NCBI GenBank assembly: GCA_016763355.1 | Contig: JAESTY010000028.1 | Location: 1-8,533, forward strand | Origin: Immundisolibacteraceae bacterium | GTDB lineage: Bacteria > Pseudomonadota > Gammaproteobacteria > Immundisolibacterales > Immundisolibacteraceae | DNA length: 8,533 nt | Direction: 5' to 3' | Shown: in pieces, positions 1 through 5,910 of the stretch | Layout: each line of letters opens with the position of its first letter | Numbering within the stretch: position 1 is the stretch's first letter | Position numbers and translations under genes: made by a program | The notes under the pieces: generated by a model | Seen by the model: the letters and a program-made list of their open reading frames with translations, nothing else | The model's database searches: none | What the model was told of the DNA's origin: nothing

Positions 1-327
1 GCAGATAAAGACAACGCCCGTAACGCCCGGAAAAAAAGCCGGCAGCCTGCCAAGGGCAAAGGTAAAAAAGGCTCGATGCTTGGTGGCCTTGCCGGAAAAC
101 GTCGGCGTGTTAAGACTCACCGTAAGTCGTCTGAGTCTACTGAACATGCATTCGAGATGCCGACCGGCACCCAGGTTCGTGAAATTCAGGTCGGCGAGAC
201 TATTACCGTAGTTGAGCTTGCTAGTCGACTAACGGTTAAGGCTGGCGAAGTTATTAAAGTCCTGATGAAAATGGGGCAAATGGTCACTATTAATCAAGTG
301 ATCGATCAGGATATGCTATTCTGCTAG
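1..327 (+). CDS. infB: Translation initiation factor IF2, N-terminal fragment (5' partial, ends at premature stop after a frameshift)
   Basis: This is the central N-terminal part of IF2, the GTPase that brings fMet-tRNA to the 30S subunit. The frame is open from base 1, so the true start lies outside the window and the ATG at 76 is only internal. The first ~45 codons are a basic Lys/Arg/Gly-rich linker. From about base 175 comes the IF2_N domain: REIQVGETITVVELASRL, then VIKVLMKMGQ and TINQVIDQD, close to the E. coli IF2 segment. Right after VIDQD the frame reads three unrelated residues and hits TAG at 325-327. The expected continuation (A-x-L-L-A-E-E-M-G-H) is present one frame away from base 315, so one base appears to be missing at about 310-316. 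The rest of the protein is the 336-1916 entry. Identity is very sure. Whether the break is real or a sequencing/assembly error is unknown. Confidence 0.9.
   Translation, partial: ADKDNARNARKKSRQPAKGKGKKGSMLGGLAGKRRRVKTHRKSSESTEHAFEMPTGTQVREIQVGETITVVELASRLTVKAGEVIKVLMKMGQMVTINQVIDQDMLFC
310..317 (+). other. infB: Apparent single-base deletion (frameshift) in infB
   Basis: Upstream conserved residues (TINQVIDQD) are read in the frame of base 1. Downstream conserved residues (LLAEEMGH, bases 321-344) are read in the frame of base 3. Between GAT (310-312) and GCT (315-317) only two bases lie where a codon is expected, so a single missing base restores the family consensus. I see no X-XXY-YYZ slippery heptamer at the junction, which argues against programmed -1 frameshifting. 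Confidence 0.8.
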
Positions 328-335
328 CCGAGGAG

Positions 336-1916
336 ATGGGTCATTCCGCAACTCCCGCAGATTCAGACAACCCTGAAGGTGATTTGACCGCCGGTGTTGG
401 TGAAGCAATGCCGCGGGCTCCGGTAGTAACGGTGATGGGCCATGTAGATCATGGCAAGACTACCTTGCTCGATTACATCCGTAATACCCGGGTTGCCGCA
501 GGTGAAAGTGGTGGTATTACCCAGCATGTTGGCGCTTATCATGTTGAAACCGGCAACGGTCTAGTGACCTTTCTTGATACCCCTGGGCATGCAGCTTTCT
601 CGGCTATGCGTGCACGTGGTGCTGAGCTGACCGATATTATCGTGTTGGTGGTTGCAGCCGACGATGGCGTCATGCCGCAGACCCTTGAAGCTATCGAGCA
701 TGCCACCACAACGGGTGTGCCGATTGTCGTGGCTGTTAACAAGATGGATAAGCCTGAGGCTGATTTAGATCGAGTCAAACAGGAGCTTTCATCTCACGGT
801 GTGGCACCAGATGATTGGGGTGGTGAAGCACAGTTTATTGAACTTTCAGCTAAGACAGGTGATGGCGTAAGCGATTTACTCGAAGCGCTGCTGATTCAGG
901 CCGAGCTATTAGAATTGAAAGCACCTGTAGATGGTCCTGCACAGGGCGTGGTTATCGAGTCTAAACTTGATCGTGGCCGTGGTGCGGTCGCAACGGTGCT
1001 GATACAACAAGGCACTTTAAAGCCGGGCGATGTGATTCTTGCCGGCACTGAATTTGGTAAAGCTCGTGTGTTAACGAGTGATAGTGGCCTGAAGCTTAAC
1101 GAGGTCGGGCCATCGATGCCGATTGAAATCGTCGGTCTTTCTGGTGCGCCGGGTGTTGGCGATGATTTTAACGTGGTCGTCGATGAGAAGAAGGCTCGAG
1201 AGATTGCTGATTTTCGTCGTCACCAGGCGCGCAATAAAGCCCTTGCCAGTACTGTAGTTGGTGCTGATGAGGACATCTTTAGCCAGCTTAAAGCCAATGA
1301 GATCAGTACGCTTAACCTGATCATAAAGGCTGATGTACGTGGTTCTGCTGAAGCGATTGTCTCTTCATTGGAGCAGTTGCCCAATGAAGAAGTCGCTGTG
1401 AAAATTATTCAGCAGGGTGTTGGCGCGATTAATGAAACCGACGTTAATTTAGCGATTTCGAGTTCATCGTTGATTATTGGTTTTAATGTCCGTGCAGATG
1501 CCACCGCTCGCAAGTTGATTCAGGATAGTGGTGTAGACCTTTACTACCACAGCATTATTTACGAAGTAATTGATCAGATTCGTGCCGCCCTAACCGGAAT
1601 GCTGGCGCCGGAATTTGCTCAGCAGATTATTGGACCGGCCGAAGATAAGGAAGTGTTCCGCTCGCCGAAATACGGTGACATTGCCGGGTCTATGGTGACT
1701 GAGGGTCGGGTTCGGCGTGAAGCACCGATACGAGTTCTGCGTGACAATGTGGTGGTTTTTGAAGGTGAGCTTGAGTCCCTTCGTCGATTTAAAGATGACG
1801 TTAATGAGGTCAAAAGCGGTACCGAGTGCGGTATTGGGGTTAAGGGCTACACCAGTGTGCAGCCCGGTGATCAGATAGAATGTTTTGAGCGGGTGCAAGT
1901 TGAGCGAACTCTGTAA
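336..1916 (+). CDS. infB: Translation initiation factor IF2, GTPase and C-terminal domains (separated from N-terminus by frameshift)
   Basis: This fragment carries the whole catalytic and fMet-tRNA-binding part of IF2. Numbered from the ATG at 336, G1 is GHVDHGKT (35-42), the switch I/G2 region is GGITQHVGAYHV (59-70), G3 is DTPGH (81-85), G4 is NKMD (135-138) and G5 is SAK (171-173). Domain II follows at about 200-290, then the IF-2 domain III and the C-terminal barrel ending in VQVERTL. The linker from MGH to RAPVVTVMGHVDHGKT is slightly shorter than in E. coli. The 336 start is only the first ATG after the break. AGGAG (331-335) abuts it with no spacer, a poor ribosome site, although the TAG at 325-327 is close enough for termination-reinitiation to be conceivable. 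In an uninterrupted gene this would simply be the continuation of the upstream fragment. All GTPase motifs are intact, so the gene does not look long dead. rbfA follows 36 bases later. Confidence 0.95.
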   Translation: MGHSATPADSDNPEGDLTAGVGEAMPRAPVVTVMGHVDHGKTTLLDYIRNTRVAAGESGGITQHVGAYHVETGNGLVTFLDTPGHAAFSAMRARGAELTDIIVLVVAADDGVMPQTLEAIEHATTTGVPIVVAVNKMDKPEADLDRVKQELSSHGVAPDDWGGEAQFIELSAKTGDGVSDLLEALLIQAELLELKAPVDGPAQGVVIESKLDRGRGAVATVLIQQGTLKPGDVILAGTEFGKARVLTSDSGLKLNEVGPSMPIEIVGLSGAPGVGDDFNVVVDEKKAREIADFRRHQARNKALASTVVGADEDIFSQLKANEISTLNLIIKADVRGSAEAIVSSLEQLPNEEVAVKIIQQGVGAINETDVNLAISSSSLIIGFNVRADATARKLIQDSGVDLYYHSIIYEVIDQIRAALTGMLAPEFAQQIIGPAEDKEVFRSPKYGDIAGSMVTEGRVRREAPIRVLRDNVVVFEGELESLRRFKDDVNEVKSGTECGIGVKGYTSVQPGDQIECFERVQVERTL

Positions 1917-1952
1917 ACTGGATCGTTTCCAAATTTTGAACTGGGCTCTGTT

Positions 1953-2309
1953 ATGCCTGGTTTAAATCGTCGTCGCCGAGTAGGTCATGCTATTCAGCGT
2001 GAATTGCCGGAATTACTGCGTGAACTGAACGACCCACGTGTCGATGCGTTGATTAGTTTTTCGTCGGTTGATGTCAGTGCTGATTTAAATCGGGCTGTTA
2101 TCTATTTCACCCATATGGGTGATGTGGATATCACTGAAACCCTGCATGGATTGCAACATTCCGCGGGCTTTCTACGACGGGGAATTGCCCGTCGTTTAAA
2201 TAGTAAGCGGGTGCCTTTTCTAGAATTCGTGGTTGATGAATTACCGGTGAGTACCAGTCGTATTGACGGTTTATTAAGAGATGCGGCGGAGAAAGATGGG
2301 CGCTATTGA
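1953..2309 (+). CDS. rbfA: 30S ribosome-binding factor A
   Basis: RbfA is a small KH-fold protein that binds the immature 30S subunit near the 5' end of 16S rRNA. It acts in late small-subunit maturation and in cold adaptation. The product is 118 residues, slightly shorter than the E. coli protein (about 133), mainly at the C-terminus. Visible family features are the basic N-terminus (NRRRRVGHAIQREL), the NDPRV segment at 26-30 (E. coli KDPRL), the strand VDVSADLNRAVIYFT (39-53) and the kinked helix around SAGFLRR (70-76, E. coli ASGFIR). The start at 1953 fits the family N-terminus. The ribosome site is weak (CTGGG at about 1941-1945), which suggests coupling to infB translation. It follows infB by 36 bases and overlaps truB, the usual operon order. 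Confidence 0.96.
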   Translation: MPGLNRRRRVGHAIQRELPELLRELNDPRVDALISFSSVDVSADLNRAVIYFTHMGDVDITETLHGLQHSAGFLRRGIARRLNSKRVPFLEFVVDELPVSTSRIDGLLRDAAEKDGRY

Positions 2310-3237
2310 ACAACCCATCAGGGTAAAGCGTGATCTCGATGGTTTGATGCTGCTGGATAAGCCCCAGGGTATGTCGTCTAATCAGGCCCTACAGCGAGTA
2401 AAATGGCTGCTGCGGGCAAAAAAGGCCGGTCATACCGGTACGCTTGATCCGCTGTCGACCGGGCTATTGCCGATCTGCTTTGGAGAGGCAACCAAATTTT
2501 CCAGGTTTCAGCTCGAAGCGGATAAACGCTATCGGGTGGTGGGGAAATTTGGTGAGGTGTCCGACACTGCTGATCGCGAGGGAACTATCGTTTCCACGGG
2601 TGTCGAGCCAGATTTGTCCAAGGAAAATGTCGAAGCTGCACTGATTGGTTTGCGTGGTGAAATCGAGCAATATCCACCACGATATTCGGCAATCAAGGTT
2701 GACGGCCGACGACTCTGCGATTATGCCCGAGATGGGATCGACGTAGAGATTAAGCCACGTCTGGTTCGAGTGAGTCAGTTTGAGGTCGTTGATAGGAATG
2801 ACTTAACGATTTTGGAAAATCAGGCAGATCAGTGTCTAAAATTCGAGATCAGTTGTAGCAAAGGTACTTATGTACGCAGTTTGATTGCTGATCTTGGTGA
2901 AAAGCTTGGCTGCGGTGCGCACGTGGTCGAACTTGTGCGAATCGCTAGCGGTGGCTTTACTCTTGACCAGGCATTGACGATTACTGAGTTTGAAGAGTTA
3001 GCTGGTTCTGATCAGAAGTTGGCTCAAAGATTGTTACCAACTGACCTATTAGTAACCGGGTTGCCGAAACAACAGGTCTCAGATGCTGATGCGGTTCGGT
3101 TGAACATGGGTCAGTCGGTGGTACTACAGCAACCTGATAATAGCGGCATGGTTGCTTTGTTCCTGGTAGATGAGTTCATGGGGGTAGGCGAGTTAGTCGA
3201 AGGTCTGCTCTATCCTCGTCGGTTATTGCGTCAGTGA
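2296..3237 (+). CDS. truB: tRNA pseudouridine(55) synthase
   Basis: TruB converts uridine 55 in the T-loop of tRNAs to pseudouridine. It is also a tRNA-folding chaperone. With the start at 2296 the product is 313 residues, the usual size. Motif I/II reads GHTGTLDPLSTGLLP with catalytic Asp51 (E. coli Asp48). The active-site Tyr is in DKRYRV (Tyr79), and the conserved Arg is in GTYVRSLIADLGEKLGCGAH (Arg194). A short PUA-like C-terminal domain ends in LLYPRRLLRQ. I prefer ATG 2296 to ATG 2281 because GGAG at 2288-2291 precedes it by four bases and the longer version only adds MRRRK. The gene overlaps the end of rbfA by 14 bases, implying translational coupling. About a dozen extra residues lie near 165-182 compared with my recollection of E. 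coli TruB. Two stop codons stand in tandem (TGA TGA, 3235-3240). Confidence 0.96.
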   Translation: MGAIEQPIRVKRDLDGLMLLDKPQGMSSNQALQRVKWLLRAKKAGHTGTLDPLSTGLLPICFGEATKFSRFQLEADKRYRVVGKFGEVSDTADREGTIVSTGVEPDLSKENVEAALIGLRGEIEQYPPRYSAIKVDGRRLCDYARDGIDVEIKPRLVRVSQFEVVDRNDLTILENQADQCLKFEISCSKGTYVRSLIADLGEKLGCGAHVVELVRIASGGFTLDQALTITEFEELAGSDQKLAQRLLPTDLLVTGLPKQQVSDADAVRLNMGQSVVLQQPDNSGMVALFLVDEFMGVGELVEGLLYPRRLLRQ

Positions 3238-3244
3238 TGACTAC

Positions 3245-3264
3245 ACATTAATTGTATTAAATGT
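3245..3264 (+). promoter_or_regulatory. AT-rich hairpin in the rpsO leader (possible S15 control element)
   Basis: ACATTAAT (3245-3252) can pair with ATTAAATGT (3256-3264) around a three-base loop with one bulged base. It lies just upstream of the rpsO ribosome site. In E. coli, S15 represses its own translation by binding a pseudoknot in this region. Here I can show only a weak AT stem, not a pseudoknot or an S15 site, so a regulatory role is inference. Confidence 0.3.
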
Positions 3265-3286
3265 ATTTTTATTGGAGTTGAAGGAA

Positions 3287-3556
3287 ATGTCGTTAACAGC
3301 AGAAAACAAAGCAGAAGTGGTTAAGAAATTTCAACGGGACGAATCGGACACCGGATCCCCTGAAGTGCAGATAGCACTGCTATCAGCTCGTCTGGATTAC
3401 TTAACCGGCCATTTTAAGACCCACAAGCATGACCACCATTCTCGTCAGGGTCTGCTGCGGGTTGTAAACCAGCGCCGTAAACTGCTGGACTACCTGAAAG
3501 AGAAAGACGTTAATCGTTATCGTGAAGTGGTTAGCAGCCTCGGCCTGCGTAAATAA
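3287..3556 (+). CDS. rpsO: 30S ribosomal protein S15
   Basis: S15 is a primary binding protein of the 16S rRNA central domain that nucleates the platform and contacts 23S rRNA in bridge B4. From ATG 3287 the product is exactly 89 residues, the E. coli length, and begins MSLTAENKAE like E. coli MSLSTEATAK. Family motifs are DTGSPEVQIALL (21-32), GHFKTHKHDHHS (41-52) with the rRNA-contacting His/Asp/Ser cluster, and NQRRKLLDYLKEKD (61-74), ending GLRK. A TTG at 3272 in the same frame would add five residues, but it disagrees with the family length. The ribosome site is GGAG at 3274-3277, nine bases before the start; AAGGA at 3281-3285 is probably too close. It sits 49 bases after truB and 98 before pnp. 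E. coli has a promoter in the truB-rpsO gap, but I see no convincing match here. Confidence 0.97.
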   Translation: MSLTAENKAEVVKKFQRDESDTGSPEVQIALLSARLDYLTGHFKTHKHDHHSRQGLLRVVNQRRKLLDYLKEKDVNRYREVVSSLGLRK

Positions 3557-3565
3557 ATTCCGCTA

Positions 3566-3636
3566 ATGTAATCTGCTGACTGGTAGCTATAATTGTCAGG
3601 CGGCAGGCAAATTCAGCAGATTTATCAGTGTTACAT
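3566..3636 (+). promoter_or_regulatory. Long hairpin in the rpsO-pnp leader, likely RNase III/PNPase autoregulatory site
   Basis: AATCTGCTGA at 3570-3579 is perfectly complementary to TCAGCAGATT at 3613-3622. The stem can extend outward through ATGT (3566-3569) with ACAT (3633-3636) across a 3'-side bulge. An inner or competing stem is CTGAC (3576-3580) with GTCAG (3595-3599). No run of T follows the stem, so it does not look like an intrinsic terminator. In E. coli a double-stranded structure in the same place is cut by RNase III, and PNPase then represses its own translation. Position and shape support the same role here; cleavage itself is inferred. Confidence 0.65.
3588..3593 (+). promoter_or_regulatory. 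Candidate -10 element of an internal pnp promoter
   Basis: A perfect TATAAT lies 62 bases upstream of the pnp start. E. coli pnp also has its own promoter in this gap. At the right spacing (about 3564-3571) there is no good TTGACA match, and the site lies in the loop region of the hairpin, so the match may be chance. Confidence 0.3.
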
Positions 3637-3654
3637 CCATCATAGAGAGATACC

Positions 3655-5745
3655 GTGACAGCCATCAGAAAAGAAATTCAACTTGGTGAACATACCCTGG
3701 TTTTGGAAACCGGCGAGATCGCACGCCAGGCCAACAGTGTTTTAGTAACTTTGGGCGAAACCGTTGTTCTGGTGGCCATGACCGGTAGACGACAGCCCAA
3801 AGCCGGTCAGGATTTTTTCCCGCTGACTGTCGATTTCATCGAAAAATATTATGCGGCGGGTAAAATTCCCGGAGGATTTTTCAAGCGTGAAGCCCGGCCT
3901 TCAGAGAACGCCACGCTGACCTCACGGCTTATCGATCGGTCCGTACGTCCATTGTTTCCCGATGGCTTTGTCAATGAGATACAGATAGTCGCCACGGTGA
4001 TGTCTGCCGATGACGAGGTTAATCCTGATATTCCAGCGCTAATAGGCGCGTCTGCGGCGTTAGCTATTTCCGGTTGTCCATACCAGGGCCCAGTTGGCGC
4101 AGTTCGGGTCGGTTATATCGACGGCAGCTACGTGGTCAATCCCTCACTTGAGCAGATGGAAACCACCGAACTCGATCTGATCGTTGCCGGAATAGAAGCT
4201 GGCGTGGTGATGGTCGAATCAGAGGCCAATCAGCTTAACGAAGAAGTCATGCTTAATGCTGTGCTGTTTGGTCAGCAACAGTTAGCCCCTGTCATTACCG
4301 CGATCAACGAATTTGCAGACCTGGCGCGTCAGCCAGCCTGGGAATGGGAAGCACCTAGTCGTGATCAGGAAGTTATTGCGAAGGTTACTGCCGATTACAC
4401 CAGCGACGTAGAAGCTGCATACAAAATACATGACAAAGGCCAACGTCAGGACGCAGTAAAACTGCTTCGCGGCAAAATTTCTGAACAGTACGCAGACGAC
4501 GGCGCTGCCTTAGACGAAGCGTTGGAAACGCTGCATGACATCGAAAGTGCAACGGTTCGTGGCACCATCCTCAAAGGTGAGCCCCGTATTGATGGGCGTA
4601 CTACTCGCGATGTGCGGCCGATTACGATTCGTACCGGTGTGTTGCCGCGAACTCATGGTTCTGCGCTCTTCACCCGTGGTGAAACCCAGGCCATTGTGAC
4701 CACCACACTGGGTACAGAACGCGACGGTCAGGTTATTGATGGTCTTCAGCGGGAATATAAAGATAATTTCATGCTGCATTACAACTTCCCTCCCTACTGT
4801 GTCGGCGAAACCGGTCGTATGGGCGTGACCAAACGACGTGAGTTAGGTCACGGCCGTCTTGCCAAACGGGCATTGGCGGCATTAGTACCAACCCGTGAAG
4901 ATTTCCCCTATACCCTGCGAGTTGTTTCAGAAATTACCGAATCCAATGGTTCTAGTTCGATGGCATCTGTTTGTGGTGGCAGTCTGGCTCTGATGGACGC
5001 AGGTGTGCCATTAAAAGATGCGGTTGCCGGCATTGCGATGGGATTGATCAAAGGTGACGAAAGTTTTGCCGTACTCAGCGATATTCTTGGTGATGAAGAT
5101 CATCTCGGTGATATGGATTTTAAGGTAGCAGGTACACAAAACGGTATCACTGCGTTGCAGATGGATATCAAGGTTGCTGGCATCACCGGAGAGATCATGG
5201 GTGTGGCTCTTGATCAGGCGCGAGAAGGGCGTTTACACATTCTTGAATGCATGAATGCGGTCATTTCTGAGCCGCGCCAGGAAATGTCTGACTATGCACC
5301 GCGGATTATTTCTATCAAAATAAATCCCGAAAAAATTCGTGACGTCATTGGTAAGGGTGGCGCGACCATCCGTTCGATTACCGAAGCCACCGGCGCTACC
5401 ATCGACATTGATGACGATGGCACTATTCGCGTCGCCAGTGTAGACCGGGCCGCAGGCGAAGAAGCCAAGCGCATGGTCGAGCAGATAGCGGCTGATGTTG
5501 AAGTCGGCACGGTTTATGAGGGCAAGGTCGCTAAACTGATGGACTTTGGGGCTTTCGTCACCATTCTGCCGGGCCGTGATGGGTTACTTCACATTTCCCA
5601 AATTTCAAATGAGCGAGTTGAGAAAGTTAGCGACAAACTCTCGGAAGGCGATATCGTCAAAGTGAAAGTCCTCGAAGTTGATCGTCAGGGACGGATCCGA
5701 CTAAGTGTTAAAGCGCTTTTAGAAGACGAAAACAAGATTGATTAA
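3655..5745 (+). CDS. pnp: Polyribonucleotide nucleotidyltransferase (polynucleotide phosphorylase)
   Basis: PNPase degrades RNA 3' to 5' by phosphorolysis, releasing nucleoside diphosphates, and can add tails in reverse. It is the exonuclease of the RNA degradosome. The product is 696 residues (E. coli 711). The first RNase PH domain spans about 1-210 (GQDFFPLTVDF, ARPSENATL, RLIDRSVRPLFPDGFVNE). An all-helical domain covers about 210-305. The second RNase PH domain begins near GEPRIDGR (308-315) and holds TRGETQAIVTTTLGT, ESNGSSSMASVCGGSLALMD and the catalytic Asp cluster in GDEDHLGDMDFKVAG (Asp 480, 482, 486, 488). A KH domain follows with VIGKGG (564-569), then an S1 domain at about 618-690 (MDFGAFVTILPGRDGLLHIS). 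The Ala/Pro/Glu tail of the E. coli protein is missing. The start is GTG at 3655, which gives the family N-terminus; the upstream AGAGAG (3644-3649) is only a moderate ribosome site. The leader hairpin suggests autoregulation. Confidence 0.98.
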   Translation: MTAIRKEIQLGEHTLVLETGEIARQANSVLVTLGETVVLVAMTGRRQPKAGQDFFPLTVDFIEKYYAAGKIPGGFFKREARPSENATLTSRLIDRSVRPLFPDGFVNEIQIVATVMSADDEVNPDIPALIGASAALAISGCPYQGPVGAVRVGYIDGSYVVNPSLEQMETTELDLIVAGIEAGVVMVESEANQLNEEVMLNAVLFGQQQLAPVITAINEFADLARQPAWEWEAPSRDQEVIAKVTADYTSDVEAAYKIHDKGQRQDAVKLLRGKISEQYADDGAALDEALETLHDIESATVRGTILKGEPRIDGRTTRDVRPITIRTGVLPRTHGSALFTRGETQAIVTTTLGTERDGQVIDGLQREYKDNFMLHYNFPPYCVGETGRMGVTKRRELGHGRLAKRALAALVPTREDFPYTLRVVSEITESNGSSSMASVCGGSLALMDAGVPLKDAVAGIAMGLIKGDESFAVLSDILGDEDHLGDMDFKVAGTQNGITALQMDIKVAGITGEIMGVALDQAREGRLHILECMNAVISEPRQEMSDYAPRIISIKINPEKIRDVIGKGGATIRSITEATGATIDIDDDGTIRVASVDRAAGEEAKRMVEQIAADVEVGTVYEGKVAKLMDFGAFVTILPGRDGLLHISQISNERVEKVSDKLSEGDIVKVKVLEVDRQGRIRLSVKALLEDENKID

Positions 5746-5787
5746 AAATGGACCTGATTAAATCAGGCGGTGACTGATATAAGTTCT

Positions 5788-5819
5788 ACAACAAAGCCGC
5801 TAACTAGCGGTTTTGTTGT
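5788..5819 (+). terminator. Strong hairpin terminator after pnp
   Basis: A 14-base arm (5788-5801, ACAACAAAGCCGCT) pairs with 5806-5819 (AGCGGTTTTGTTGT) around a four-base loop, with one G-U wobble. The GC core is flanked by A-rich sequence before and T-rich sequence after, as in intrinsic terminators. A smaller perfect hairpin, CCTGAT/ATCAGG, lies at 5753-5767 just after the pnp stop. This ends the translation operon and separates it from the envelope genes. Confidence 0.85.
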
Positions 5820-5840
5820 TTGTTGGGTTCGGCCGGTAAC

Positions 5841-5867
5841 TTTGCAGATATAGGTCTAGCCTATAAT
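5841..5867 (+). promoter_or_regulatory. Sigma70-type promoter for the TPR-barrel/FecR unit
   Basis: TATAAT at 5862-5867 matches the -10 consensus exactly. TTTGCA at 5841-5846 is a weaker -35 (four of six) with a 15-base spacer, slightly short. It lies between the pnp terminator and the next start codon, where a new promoter is needed. The rest of the 5820-5910 gap holds no further clear signal except the ribosome site AGAGGT at 5898-5903, seven bases before the ATG. Confidence 0.6.
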
Positions 5868-5910
5868 ATGTTCCTAAAAATAATGACACCATCACTCAGA
5901 GGTCGAAATA

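Noticed and set aside
76..327. A stand-alone small gene starting at ATG 76
   Set aside because: The frame is open to base 1 and encodes continuous IF2 sequence, so ATG 76 is an internal Met of infB.
1590..1898. 102-codon reverse-strand open frame inside infB
   Set aside because: It lies wholly opposite conserved IF2 C-terminal coding sequence, has no recognisable domain, and is best explained as a shadow of infB codon use.
3566..3636. rpsO-pnp hairpin as an intrinsic terminator
   Set aside because: No T-run follows the 3' arm; the sequence after it continues mixed into the pnp ribosome site, so processing or regulation fits better.
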